The notes under the pieces are model-generated. The model saw only the letters and a list, made by a program, of their open reading frames with translations. It made no database searches and was not told the DNA's origin. A DNA stretch of 64,000 nucleotides from an uncultured Acetatifactor sp. (GTDB lineage Bacteria; Bacillota; Clostridia; Lachnospirales; Lachnospiraceae): positions 251,444-315,443 of the forward strand of contig CAKSAN010000002.1 of the NCBI GenBank assembly GCA_934436435.1. Direction: 5' to 3'. Within the stretch, counting starts at the first letter, position 1. Every line of letters starts with the position of its first letter. Of the stretch, positions 35,722-46,100 are shown in pieces. The position numbers and the translations under genes are program-made.

Positions 35722-36434
35722 GGTTTTCAATAATAGTGCCTTGTTATAATGAAAAAGAAAATATAGATAATCTTATAAAACGGCTGCAAACGTTGCAGGA
35801 AAAATACGATCTTGAATATATCTTAGTAGAAAATGGTTCTGGGGACGGAAGCAAAGCATACTTTCAAAATTGTGTAGAAGGAAAGTATCCTAATATTAAA
35901 GTGGTATATGTTGCTAAAAATCAAGGCTATGGATATGGACTGCAGCAGGGAATGAAGAATGCTTCAGGTGATTATATAGGGTGGATACATGCGGATCTTC
36001 AGATGCCACCGGAAGAGTTGGTTCAATTCTTTGAGGAATTGAATAAACACGAAACCGACGAAAAATTGTTCCTTAAGGGAAGGAGAACTAACCGATCATT
36101 TTTTGATACTTTCTTTACAAACGGACAATCTGTTTTTAACAGTTGTCTTTTTGGCGCAAAAATATACGACGTTGGAGCGATACCGGTTATATTCAGCAGA
36201 TCTTTATTAGATGAAGTGCCGATTGATGATATGGCCAATGATTTTTCGATTGAGTTATATGTATATAAGGAAGCTGTCAGATTGGGATATAAGGTCATTC
36301 GATTTAAAGTGGTTCTTTTAAAACGAGAAACAGGAAAATCTTCATGGAATCATGGATTTAAATCAAAAATCAGACAAAGTAAAGTGATTTTTAAAGATAG
36401 CTTAAAAATAAAGAGAGGAGAAAAAGTAGAATGA
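35718..36434 (+). CDS. Dpm1-like GT2 glycosyltransferase
   Basis: A GT2 enzyme of 238 residues without the C-terminal membrane helices of GtrB. It has FSIIVPCYNEKENIDNLI, YILVENGSGDGS, NQGYGYGLQQGM and a metal-binding IHADLQMPPEEL in place of the D-x-D-A/G form. Layout matches dolichol/polyprenyl-phosphate hexose synthases. It probably charges undecaprenyl phosphate with a sugar. A GtrA-like flippase (40690) and a GT-C-like protein (41093) downstream could use that donor outside the cell, as in Gtr side-chain systems. The start overlaps the acyltransferase stop (ATGA). Confidence 0.85.
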   Translation: MRFSIIVPCYNEKENIDNLIKRLQTLQEKYDLEYILVENGSGDGSKAYFQNCVEGKYPNIKVVYVAKNQGYGYGLQQGMKNASGDYIGWIHADLQMPPEELVQFFEELNKHETDEKLFLKGRRTNRSFFDTFFTNGQSVFNSCLFGAKIYDVGAIPVIFSRSLLDEVPIDDMANDFSIELYVYKEAVRLGYKVIRFKVVLLKRETGKSSWNHGFKSKIRQSKVIFKDSLKIKRGEKVE

Positions 36435-37459
36435 AAGTATTAATTACAGGTGCAGCAGGATTTATAGGTTCGCAGTTAGCACATAGATTGTGGAAGGATG
36501 GAGCAGAACTGCTCTTAATTGACAACTTTTCTTTTGGTCATGAAGATAATCTGATTTTTGAGGATCATGATTTTAGAAATGAAATTATTAAAATGGACAT
36601 TAGAGATAAAGAAGGCATAAAATCCTTACTAGAGAGTGGAGATGTTGACTACATATATAACATTGCCGGTATTGCCCCGTTGCCTGATTGCCAGCTGAAT
36701 CCTACAGAAGCAATTGATGTTAACCTTAATGGATTTGTCAATTTGTTGGAAAATGGGCGGCTGTATGGTGTGAAGAAGGTTATTCAGGCAAGTACAAATG
36801 CAATGTATGAAAATGAAACAGAGTTTCCGACGGTGGAAAGTAAGTTTAATCCACCGACTTTGATTTATCCCAATACTAAATTTGCGGCAGAAAGATTTGC
36901 ACAGTCCTTTTGTGATACATATGGGATGAATGTTACTTGTCTGAGATTTTCAAATGTATATGGTCCTCATGTAGATTGCTTGAGAAAGCAACCCCCATTT
37001 GTGGCATATATGGTTAGAGAATTGTATTATGGAAGGACGCCCGTTTTTCATTCTACGGGAGAACAGAGGAGAGATTATGTATATGTGGATGATTTGATTG
37101 AACTGGCCATAGCCGTACAGAATTCAGAAGGATTTGATGCTGTGAATGTTTCAACCAATCAGAACTATTCAGTAAATGAGATGTATCAACTTGCACAGGA
37201 TATTATGGGAAAAAATATAAAGGCGGATTATGCAAGTGATGCACACTATTGGGAGAAGTATCCGGGATTATTTGAAGGAAAATATCCTATTAAAGAAAGC
37301 ATATTGAATCACGAGATCAATAAATATTCTCTGTGTGATAATTCCTATGCAAAGGAAAAATACGGATGGGTTCCCAAGATTTCTATGAAAGAAGGATTAA
37401 GCAGACTAATTGATGCCGAATGTAAGATGTTAGCATCTTTGGAGGATAAGAATGAATAA
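36431..37459 (+). CDS. NAD-dependent nucleotide-sugar epimerase/dehydratase (extended SDR)
   Basis: 342-residue extended SDR. It has VLITGAAGFIGSQLAHRLW (G-x-x-G-x-x-G), LLLIDNFSFG with an acidic cofactor residue favouring NAD, VIQASTNAMYEN, and the catalytic YPNTKFAAERFA (Y-x-x-x-K, about 155-159). RFSNVYGPHVD and RRDYVYVDDL follow, as in UDP-glucose 4-epimerase-like enzymes. It starts as ATGA within the end of the Dpm1-like gene and overlaps the nucleotidyltransferase gene by 8 nt. It likely makes the sugar nucleotide used by the neighbouring Dpm1-like enzyme. Exact reaction unknown. Confidence 0.83.
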   Translation: MKVLITGAAGFIGSQLAHRLWKDGAELLLIDNFSFGHEDNLIFEDHDFRNEIIKMDIRDKEGIKSLLESGDVDYIYNIAGIAPLPDCQLNPTEAIDVNLNGFVNLLENGRLYGVKKVIQASTNAMYENETEFPTVESKFNPPTLIYPNTKFAAERFAQSFCDTYGMNVTCLRFSNVYGPHVDCLRKQPPFVAYMVRELYYGRTPVFHSTGEQRRDYVYVDDLIELAIAVQNSEGFDAVNVSTNQNYSVNEMYQLAQDIMGKNIKADYASDAHYWEKYPGLFEGKYPIKESILNHEINKYSLCDNSYAKEKYGWVPKISMKEGLSRLIDAECKMLASLEDKNE

Positions 37460-38195
37460 AAAAATACATCTCATTATGCCGATGGGTGGAAGAGGATCCA
37501 GATTCAGTAAAGAAGGCTTTGATTTTCCTAAACCATTAATAAAAATATATGACAAACCATTTTTCTATTGGGCAACCAGATCAATTGAAAAATTTGTGGA
37601 ACTGGAATCGTTGGACTTTATCATTCTTCAGGAGCATATAGATAAGTACCACATTGATCAGGAAATTTTGTCTATATTTCCGAATGCCGGACTTCATATA
37701 TTACAGGATGTTACTGAAGGTGCAGTAATCACCTGCCTTAAGGGGATTGAGGGGGTTACGGATGATCTTCCTGTTTTATTTAATGATTGTGATCATCTTT
37801 TTAAGAGCACCGAGTTCAATGAGTTTTGCGAGAAAAATTTTGATGAAACATTGGATGGAATATTATTAACTTTCACATCCAACGAGAACAAGTATAGTTT
37901 TGTTGGTAAGGATGATAAGGGAAATGTAACCAGAACTGTTGAAAAAGAAGTTATCAGTAATGAGGCTATTTGCGGTTGCTATTATTTTAAAAATAAGAAT
38001 ATTTTTTCCTCGGCATCTGAGAAATATTTAAAGGCCTGTAACTATGCTGAATATTTTATGAGTGGCGTTTATAATGTGATGCTTGAGGAAAAGAAGACTG
38101 TTAAAAGTATGAAGACTGATTATCATGTTTCTTTTGGAGTACCGGATGAATATGAAGAAGCAAAGAAAGATCAGCATTACAGGGAGCTTATGTGA
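37452..38195 (+). CDS. NDP-sugar pyrophosphorylase-like nucleotidyltransferase
   Basis: 247 residues with a GT-A/NTP-transferase fold. The N-terminus IHLIMPMGGRGSRFSKEGF matches the G-G-x-G-x-R nucleotide loop, FPKPLIKIYDKPFFYWA gives the P-K-P motif, and LPVLFNDCDHLF (about 111-122) carries the metal-binding acidic pair. The family includes NDP-sugar and polyol-phosphate cytidylyltransferases of capsule clusters. GGAGG precedes ATG 37452. With the following kinase-like domain and HAD phosphatase it could form a route to an activated sugar or sugar-like phosphate. Confidence 0.75.
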   Translation: MNKKIHLIMPMGGRGSRFSKEGFDFPKPLIKIYDKPFFYWATRSIEKFVELESLDFIILQEHIDKYHIDQEILSIFPNAGLHILQDVTEGAVITCLKGIEGVTDDLPVLFNDCDHLFKSTEFNEFCEKNFDETLDGILLTFTSNENKYSFVGKDDKGNVTRTVEKEVISNEAICGCYYFKNKNIFSSASEKYLKACNYAEYFMSGVYNVMLEEKKTVKSMKTDYHVSFGVPDEYEEAKKDQHYRELM

Positions 38196-40117
38196 TGACA
38201 ACAATTTTTTTTATCGCTGCTATTGTGTGTGTGGTAATAGGTCATATATTCAAAATAAAGCGATGGGGACTTTTTATATCTGTATATGAAGACCCAGATG
38301 AAGCAAACTTATTAAATGCTATGACAGTAGGGCATGCAGTGAATGCAGTTCTTCCGTTTAGAATTGGAGATATTTTCCGCGTAGGCTGGGCAGGAAGAAA
38401 GATGAAAAACGGATATTCACTGGCTCTGGCAACAGTTATAGCGGATTTGTATGTTGATCTACTGACAGTTGGGATAATGTTTTTTGGGTTATCACTTATC
38501 GGAAAAGGAGGAGATGATTTATTAAGAGTTGCCCGCATTTATGGAACAATTTTTGTGATCATTATTCCTTTGACGGCTGTATGTTTCGCGCTCAGAAAAT
38601 ATATTAAGAAAATAATATCTTTGATTGCGGGAATCTTTAATGAAAATATTGAATTTAGAATCCTGTATGTCAGCTACTTATGTATTGCATCTGTTAAGGA
38701 TATTATAACCAAAATTGATAAGATTAAATTCTGCTTGTTTTCTGTTGGAATATGGTCCGGCTATGTAGCTTCTTATGCTTTTTTTGCAGAAGTATTACAA
38801 GGCCTAGGGTTTGACTATTCTACTTCAGAAGTATTTAAAATGCTCTTTTCAAAATTTAATATTTATAATTCTGATGTTGAAACCATACCCATATGGGCTG
38901 TATACATTTTACTGCCTCTTATGATTTGCTGGCTTATTTCTCTCATTTTGCAGAAAATTTCCAAACCGGCGATTTATGTGAAAAAAGTTCTGCCGCAAAT
39001 GAGTCGGGCTGACAGATTGGCTTTTTTAAAAACATATTATGAGGAGGAAAACAGAGAACATATTCAGGCGTATCTGGATTTAAACAGGGATGTAACGATT
39101 GTAGAAGATAATTCTGCCGGATCAAATGCATCAACTGTCCTTGCCATGAAAGCGGATGGGAAACTTTACTATAGAAAATACGCATTTGACGAAGATGGAG
39201 AAAAACTCCAGGAGCAGATTGACTGGATAAAAAAACATCAATCAGATATACCACTGCCGGTCATTGTTGAAGAGAAAAAAGGAAAGAATTATGTGACCTA
39301 TGACATGCATAGTTATAGTAGCACCATTGGCCTATTTCGATGTATTCATACCATGCCGGTTGAATATAGTTGGGGGATTATAAGATTAGCACTTGACGAA
39401 ATCGGCTCAGGTCTTCATAGTAAAAATTCAAGAGCAGCTGAAGAAACAACGATAGAAAAATACATTCAAACCAAGGTTTCCAAAAATCTTGGTATTATTC
39501 TTCAAAATAATAAGTATATTGCGAAACTTGAGCAGAATTCAGAAATCAAGGTTAACGGAGTTCCGTTCCGGACAATTGGCTTCTATAAGGACATGCTTAG
39601 TGAAGGTCATATGCAGGAAATCTTCAAAAATGATAAATATTCGGATATTCACGGCGACTTAACGATTGAGAATATTGTTTGCCTTTTGGATAATTCAGAA
39701 ATTAATCCGGAGGAATTTGAAGGTAAATGTTTGCCCAGGACATATTATTTCATTGACCCTAATACCGGGAATGTGCATGATTCACCATTTTTGGATTATG
39801 CGAAATTGCTTCAATCATTGCATGGTAATTATGAATTCCTGATGATGGTTAAAGAAGTAGTTATTAATAAAGATAGTGTCAATTATAGCATGATGAAATC
39901 AGAGGCCTATGGAGAAATTTACAGTAGATATAAAAAATACCTGATGGAAAGATTTTCAAGAGAAGAGGTTCTTAGTATCTATTATCATGAGATTATTCAT
40001 TGGCTTCGATTGATGCCATATAAAATCAGAAAAAATGAAAAGCTGGCGGTAGTTTTCTATACGGGTCTATTGATTGTACTGAATGATGTGTGGGAGTTCG
40101 AACATGAACAAAAATAA
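38195..40117 (+). CDS. Fusion of a flippase-like membrane domain with an APH-type kinase domain
   Basis: 640 residues. The first 265 contain about seven helices with a segment MTVGHAVNAVLPFRIGDIFR (about 45-64), the hallmark of the UPF0104/LPG-synthase-TM/AglD family. The C-terminal part (about 275-640) looks like an aminoglycoside/choline kinase fold: a Lys in LYYRKYAFDEDGEKL, a catalytic loop DIHGDLTIENIV (about 483-494, H-G-D-x-x-x-x-N) and a metal-binding FIDPNTGN (about 520). The start is ATG 38195 in a TGATG overlap. I know of no characterised protein with this exact fusion. It may phosphorylate and help move a lipid-linked or soluble precursor; this is inference. Confidence 0.72.
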   Translation: MTTIFFIAAIVCVVIGHIFKIKRWGLFISVYEDPDEANLLNAMTVGHAVNAVLPFRIGDIFRVGWAGRKMKNGYSLALATVIADLYVDLLTVGIMFFGLSLIGKGGDDLLRVARIYGTIFVIIIPLTAVCFALRKYIKKIISLIAGIFNENIEFRILYVSYLCIASVKDIITKIDKIKFCLFSVGIWSGYVASYAFFAEVLQGLGFDYSTSEVFKMLFSKFNIYNSDVETIPIWAVYILLPLMICWLISLILQKISKPAIYVKKVLPQMSRADRLAFLKTYYEEENREHIQAYLDLNRDVTIVEDNSAGSNASTVLAMKADGKLYYRKYAFDEDGEKLQEQIDWIKKHQSDIPLPVIVEEKKGKNYVTYDMHSYSSTIGLFRCIHTMPVEYSWGIIRLALDEIGSGLHSKNSRAAEETTIEKYIQTKVSKNLGIILQNNKYIAKLEQNSEIKVNGVPFRTIGFYKDMLSEGHMQEIFKNDKYSDIHGDLTIENIVCLLDNSEINPEEFEGKCLPRTYYFIDPNTGNVHDSPFLDYAKLLQSLHGNYEFLMMVKEVVINKDSVNYSMMKSEAYGEIYSRYKKYLMERFSREEVLSIYYHEIIHWLRLMPYKIRKNEKLAVVFYTGLLIVLNDVWEFEHEQK

Positions 40118-40676
40118 ATTGGCCATATTTGATATGGACGGAACACTTTTTGATACAAAGAATGTTAATTATCAAGCATATAGTAAAGCTTTGAAATTGT
40201 GTGGATTTGAAGAATGCATAGATTATGAATACTATTGTGACTTTTGCAACGGCAATAATTATAAAGTGTTTTTGCCTCAAATTATTGAAAATTTGTCTGA
40301 AGAAAAGATGAAAGAGATTCATGATAAGAAAAAGGAACTTTATGCAGATTCATTAGTTTACGCAAGAAAAAACATTCATTTGTTTAATATAATTGAACTT
40401 ATAAAAAAAGAGTATGTCATAGCGCTGGTGACAACGGCATCATTAAAGAATGTAACAGACATATTGAAAAAATTTATGGTAACAGAAAAATTTGATTTGA
40501 TTGTTACACAAGAAGATGTAAGAAAAACAAAGCCGGATCCGGAGTGCTTTCATTTAGCAATGTTGAAAGCTGGAATTGACAAAGAAAATACTATCATATT
40601 TGAAGATTCAGAGACCGGACTGGAAGCAGCAAAGGCATCCGGGGCACAGTATGTACAAGTGTACGGGTATAATTAA
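40104..40676 (+). CDS. HAD-superfamily phosphatase (GmhB/PGP-like)
   Basis: 190 residues, HAD subfamily I. Motif I is LAIFDMDGTLFDTKN (nucleophile and acid Asp), the cap is small and helical, motif II is in IALVTTASLKN (Thr), motif III Lys is in VRKTKPDPECF, and motif IV is IIFEDSETGLEAAK. It probably dephosphorylates a sugar- or polyol-phosphate intermediate. ATG 40104 is chosen because GGGAG (40092-40096) lies 7 nt upstream; an earlier in-frame start at 40083 lacks one. The start lies inside the kinase-fusion gene, linking it to the same pathway. Confidence 0.87.
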   Translation: MNKNKLAIFDMDGTLFDTKNVNYQAYSKALKLCGFEECIDYEYYCDFCNGNNYKVFLPQIIENLSEEKMKEIHDKKKELYADSLVYARKNIHLFNIIELIKKEYVIALVTTASLKNVTDILKKFMVTEKFDLIVTQEDVRKTKPDPECFHLAMLKAGIDKENTIIFEDSETGLEAAKASGAQYVQVYGYN

Positions 40677-40689
40677 TGAGGGCATAGTT

Positions 40690-41103
40690 TTGCGGAATAC
40701 ATTAAAAAAAATTTTTTTGGATAAGTCGATAATTAAATTTTTAATAGTAGGCGGATGTTGTACTCTAATTGATTTTGTTATATACATGACTGTAGTAGAC
40801 TATCTTGGAGCTGTCATAGGAAAAGCAGTATCTATGATATGTTCTATGATAGTCAACTATTTTCTGAACAAGTTTTGGAGTTTTTCGGCAAGGGAGAGTA
40901 AAAAGGGCAAAGAACTTCTCAGATATTCAGCATCACAGGTGTGTAATATTGCTATTAATGTTTCCGTGAATGCAATGATTTTGAAGGTAAGCGGAATAAA
41001 AATACTTGCCTATATATTGGCAACGGGAATTGCCATGGTAGCAAATTATTTATTGCAAAGATTTTGGGTATTCAGAAAGGAAAAAAACTATTATGAAGGA
41101 TAA
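40690..41103 (+). CDS. GtrA-family membrane protein
   Basis: 137 residues with four helices, the GtrA size and topology. It begins near IIKFLIVGGCCTLIDFVIYM, then has SMIVNYFLNKFWSF (the conserved N-Y-x-x-x-x-x-W-x-F of GtrA) repeated as ANYLLQRFWVF at the end. GtrA proteins are proposed to flip polyprenyl-phosphate sugars. The start is TTG 40690, supported by GAGGG (40678-40682) at 7 nt; the longer open frame from 40576 is out-of-frame coding of the HAD gene and is not used. It overlaps the next gene by 11 nt. Confidence 0.85.
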   Translation: MRNTLKKIFLDKSIIKFLIVGGCCTLIDFVIYMTVVDYLGAVIGKAVSMICSMIVNYFLNKFWSFSARESKKGKELLRYSASQVCNIAINVSVNAMILKVSGIKILAYILATGIAMVANYLLQRFWVFRKEKNYYEG

Positions 41104-43117
41104 TTTTCATACGAGTAAGCGAATAGATGTATTAATTGTAACGATTATCTTTATAGTAGGTGCTTTTTTTTACTATGCAATTCCAGGAAATTTTGACGAG
41201 ATAAGTTCAGATTTGGCTTATTATGCGATTGCAGGAAAAGACATTATGTCAGGTAATTTTTTACTTGATGGATGGTATGGAGCTACAAATACATTTTATT
41301 TTTTGGCATTAATATATGGAATATTTGGAAGAATTTTAGGTTACAATATACATTTAATTTATTTAATACCAGCATTGGAATGGGGGATATTCATTGCGGC
41401 AGTGACTGGAATAATATTGAAATATAATAAACAGCTTGGATTAAAAAAATATTTTTCGATATTAGTCGTTTTGGCAATGTGCCTTTCTTGCTGTTATGTA
41501 TATCAGGACTACAAGACCTTTGGCGGAGTACATTTGGATGTGCTTTTGCTAAGCTTACCTTTTATATTATGTTTAACGGATAGTATGGAGAAGGAAAATA
41601 TAAAATGGGGTTGGAGGATAATTGCAGCGATTATTGGTATGCTTTTGGCAATTTTCTCGGATGCGTTGTCATTATATTTTATAATATTTCCCCTGCTTTT
41701 GTTTTATATTTTCAAACTTTGCTGGAGAGGAACACAGAATAAAAAAGCTATTGCATTTAACCTTGGATTGACTGTTGGAGTTGTTGTACTAGAAAAATGT
41801 TTGCAGATGATAGCACAAAGAATAGGAGCAATTCAGCTTGCGTGGAGTGCAGATAGTATAACATTTGTTTCAAAAGAAGAATTTTTTGACAGGATAGCAT
41901 ATTTTATAGAAGAAATTTTATATATTTTTAATGCGGATATTTTTTCCAAAGAAATTAGTATTGATAATATTTTTTGCTTTATTAATTTATTACTTTTACT
42001 TATTACTATTGGAGGAATAGTGGCAGATTTTCAAGAACTGATGAAAAAAAATTTAAATCAGCTCTTACTAATAATAATCGTAGTCCAGAGTGGCATATTT
42101 CTATTTACGAATTATTTGGTTCTTTCGGAAGGGGCAGAATATTCCACAAGAGTTATGTACTTTTTATTTGCGTCCTATTTAATTCTTGTGGGGCAGGTAG
42201 ACTGGGAGAAACTGATTAAAAAATTAAATATAAGTATACCGCAAAAATGGATTGCTATTTCTACTATAGCGTTTGTTATAGTGACTATAGGATTGAACAT
42301 TGCAAATATGAACGTAAATAAGGAAAATGAGGAAAAAAAGGATGATTCGTGGGGGAGAGTAGTTGAAGTATTGGAGAGTAATAATTTAAAACAGGGATAT
42401 GGAACATTTTGGCTGGCTAATATTACAACGTTAGCATCAGGATGCAACATATATGTGAATCCTGTGGGTAACTGGATTGATCTTACAAAATTTAAATGGC
42501 TGTCATTTGATACCAGCAGATGGGATTATGCAAATTTTGTATTACTTGATAATAGTTCCTGGGATAATATAACTCGTGATACAATAGTGGATGCTATTGG
42601 AGAACCAAATAGGGAAATTATCGTAGATGGAACAGAGGTTCGAGTAATGATCTATGATAAAAATATTATGCCCTATATAAATGATTCCGGAGCTGAAAAC
42701 CAAGTCGATGCTTGGTGGGACATCGTAGATGCCGACAATGGTATAAAAGAGATAAAAGTTAATGACCGACATTTCTCCTCTTGGTTCGAGGCAGACGAGA
42801 GTGGTAAATTTACATCCACTGATGAGGGTATGTTGATATATGGACCTTGGAAAAAAATGGGTGTCGGTGTATATGACATTACATTTTATTATTCTCTTGA
42901 AGGCGAAACGAATTCGGATAATAGTGTATTAGGTTGGGCAGATAGCTTTTCTGTATCTGGAGGAATAGAAAATAAAAAAGAGGATCTTATATCAGGCACT
43001 GGAAGTGTGACACTCAAAAATGTAAAAGTTCGGAAAGAGTGTGATGATGTGGAATTAAGAATGTATACGACGGTAGCAGGATTGACAGTTGATAGGATTG
43101 AAATAAAGAGACAATAG
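41093..43117 (+). CDS. GT-C-like membrane protein with extracytoplasmic C-terminal domain
   Basis: 674 residues: about eleven helices up to residue 405, then a soluble region of about 260 residues. The first outer loop carries EISSDLAYYAIAGKDI, with acidic residues in the place GT-C enzymes use for catalysis. The C-terminal part ends in a beta-rich, possibly carbohydrate-binding domain (about 530-674). Its place after GtrA, and the Dpm1-like GT2 upstream, suggest a Gtr-type side-chain transferase. Sequence is strongly A+T-rich. The family name is not certain. Confidence 0.65.
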   Translation: MKDNFHTSKRIDVLIVTIIFIVGAFFYYAIPGNFDEISSDLAYYAIAGKDIMSGNFLLDGWYGATNTFYFLALIYGIFGRILGYNIHLIYLIPALEWGIFIAAVTGIILKYNKQLGLKKYFSILVVLAMCLSCCYVYQDYKTFGGVHLDVLLLSLPFILCLTDSMEKENIKWGWRIIAAIIGMLLAIFSDALSLYFIIFPLLLFYIFKLCWRGTQNKKAIAFNLGLTVGVVVLEKCLQMIAQRIGAIQLAWSADSITFVSKEEFFDRIAYFIEEILYIFNADIFSKEISIDNIFCFINLLLLLITIGGIVADFQELMKKNLNQLLLIIIVVQSGIFLFTNYLVLSEGAEYSTRVMYFLFASYLILVGQVDWEKLIKKLNISIPQKWIAISTIAFVIVTIGLNIANMNVNKENEEKKDDSWGRVVEVLESNNLKQGYGTFWLANITTLASGCNIYVNPVGNWIDLTKFKWLSFDTSRWDYANFVLLDNSSWDNITRDTIVDAIGEPNREIIVDGTEVRVMIYDKNIMPYINDSGAENQVDAWWDIVDADNGIKEIKVNDRHFSSWFEADESGKFTSTDEGMLIYGPWKKMGVGVYDITFYYSLEGETNSDNSVLGWADSFSVSGGIENKKEDLISGTGSVTLKNVKVRKECDDVELRMYTTVAGLTVDRIEIKRQ

Positions 43118-43198
43118 AGTTGTACAAGTTGTACAGTCTCCATTTGATATAGGCCTACAGGAAGGAAAATCGGGTAACTAAACGATCAGATTAAAGAA

Positions 43199-46100
43199 AT
43201 GAAGAGAAAAATTAGTGTAGTTTTAGTCCTTTTTTTATTGTTGGAGCAGGTAAATTATGTTCACGCACAGGAAGCAAACGGCAATTTTGATACCGTTGCA
43301 ATTGAACATCAAACAGAGGACACTGAACAGGATAATGTTAGTGACATCACAGATGATATTTTAAATGCTAGTGATGAAATGGGAGGATCTGCAGATAAAA
43401 GTGTATCTGACGGGAATGCTGATTATGATGAAATGCAAAATTCCCGGGCACTAAAATATGCGGAGATCAGTGACAACATGATTGGCGGTTATATTTCAAG
43501 TGAATTGGATTACAATACACCTGTATATGACAATGGAATTAGTTTATATGCAAATATTCCGTCATCATTTCAAAATGAAATTGCTGACTATCCTGATAAT
43601 CGAGACCAGACACCTTATGGTACATGTTGGGCCTTTTCAGCGATTGGATTAGCTGAATTTGACCTGATCAACAAGGGAATAGCAAATTCTGCAATTGATT
43701 TGAGTGAATTACAACTGGTTTATTATAATTTCAATTCTGTTTTGGATCCGTTAGGTGGAACTGAGGGGGATCAGTCTAAATTTTATAATAGCAATAATTA
43801 CAATTTCCTGAATTATGGGGGAAACTATGAATTCGCAACCAGACGTTTGGCTCAATGGAGTGGTGTTGTAAGTGAGAGTGATGTACCTTATAATCAGGCA
43901 TATAATGTGTCTAATAATGGTTTGGCGGATGAGTATGCATATAGTCACAACAAGTTTTTGTTAAATAATGCATATATCATAAACATAAAAGAAAATACAG
44001 ATGATGTAAAATTAAGTATAATGGAGCATGGGGCTGCTGGTGTTATGTATCTTCATAACAGTCAGGCTTTGCTTTGGAATAGTGAGAAACAGTTATGGAC
44101 ATACTATGATACAGATTACAGTGGTGGTGGACATGCTGTTATGGTAGTAGGGTGGAATGATGATTTTTCCAAAGACAATTTTCCTGGTACAAGTAAACCA
44201 TCAAGTGACGGTGCGTGGTTGATTAGAAACAGTTGGGGAACCTATGTGAATTATTTTTGGATGTCATATGAATCAGCATCACTTTCTACTTCAGCATGGG
44301 TATTAGATTTTGAAAATGTAGACAATTATGATAATAATTATCAATTAGATGGTGGACTTAATACATATTATGATTCCTATTATACAAAGGCGGCAAATGT
44401 ATTTAAGGTTCAGAACAGTGATGGAGTGAAGTCTGAGACACTAAAGTCTGTACAGTTATCATTTACGCATAAGGTAGACATTGCATATACGATAGAGGTT
44501 TATACAAATTTAAAAAGTAAGAGTGATCCATTAAGTGGGGAGAAGCAGGAGCAGGCAACAACAGTAGGGCAGACAGCATATGCAGGTATTTATACGATAG
44601 AACTTGATGATTCTGTTACGCTTGAGCCGGGAACATATTTTTCGGTAGTTGTATCAGTTGATAAAAATGGTATTGACTATGAACAAGGAATAAATTATGC
44701 AGATGGGGATGATACTGTTTGGGAATGCCCGGCGGTTTCCCATAATGATAGTTTTTACTCTTCAAACGGCAAAAATTATTATGCGTGGCCATTTGGAAAT
44801 TATTGCATAAAAGCTTTAACATCAAATGATAAAGGCATTACTATGGATGAGTTGGCCGAAGAACATAAGGATGACATAGAAGACGGAACCTATCTGATCA
44901 AGTCTACGGTAGACAGCGGATATGTTATGGATGTTTATAATAGTTCGCAAAGCAACGAGGCAAATGTTCAGATACATTCCGAAAGCGGAGTGTCATCACA
45001 GAAATGGACGATCAGTCATGATTCCAAGGGATATGTGACGATAACGAATGCAGGAAGCAATAAAGTGTTGGACGTATTCGGAGGAGGTACACAAAACGGA
45101 ACGAATATCCAACAGTTTGTATCCAATGGAAGTAGAGCCCAGAAGTGGGTAGTGATAAAACAGGATGATGGAAGCTATGAGATCGTGACAGCACTTGATA
45201 GAAATAAGTGCATAGATCTGGACGGAGCCCAGACAATCAACGGAGCAAATATCCAATTATTTGTGGTAAACGGGTCTCCGGCACAGAGGTGGATCATTTC
45301 TAAGAAAAGTACGATGGATGAGCTGGCCGAAGAACATAAGGATGACATAGAAGACGGAACCTATCTGATCAAGTCCATAGTGGATAGTGGGTATGTTATG
45401 GATGTTTATAATAGTTCACAAAGCAACGAGGCAAATGTTCAGATACATTCCGAAAGCGGAGTGTCATCACAGAAATGGATAATCAGTCATGATTCCAAGG
45501 GATATGTGACGATAACGAATGCAGGAAGCAATAAAGTGTTGGACGTATTCGGAGGAGGTACACAAAACGGAACGAATATCCAACAGTTTGTATCCAATGG
45601 AAGTAGAGCCCAGAAGTGGGTAGTGATAAAACAGGATGATGGAAGCTATGAGATCGTGACAGCACTTGATAGAAATAAGTGCATAGATCTGGACGGAGCC
45701 CAGACAATCAACGGAGCAAATATCCAATTATTTGTGGTAAACGGGTCTCCGGCACAGAGGTGGATCATTTCTAAGAAAAGTACGATGGATGAGCTGGCCG
45801 AAGAACATAAGGATGACATAGAAGACGGAACCTATCTGATCAAGTCCATAGTGGATAGTGGGTATGTTATGGATGTTTATAATAGTTCACAAAGCAACGA
45901 GGCAAATGTTCAGATACATTCCGAAAGCGGAGTGTCATCACAGAAATGGACGATCAGTCATGATTCCAAGGGATATGTGACGATAACGAATGCAGGAAGC
46001 AATAAAGTGTTGGACGTATTCGGAGGAGGTACACAAAACGGAACGAATATCCAACAGTTTGTATCCAATGGAAGTAGAGCCCAGAAGTGGGTAGTGATAA

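Noticed and set aside
40576..40689. N-terminal extension of the GtrA-like protein
   Set aside because: This part overlaps the HAD gene out of frame and is basic and non-hydrophobic. The TTG at 40690 with GAGGG fits the family's length.
43118..43198. Promoter or operator at the TTGTACAA/TTGTACA repeat before the protease gene
   Set aside because: The short direct and inverted repeat is visible, but no -10 box is found at proper spacing.
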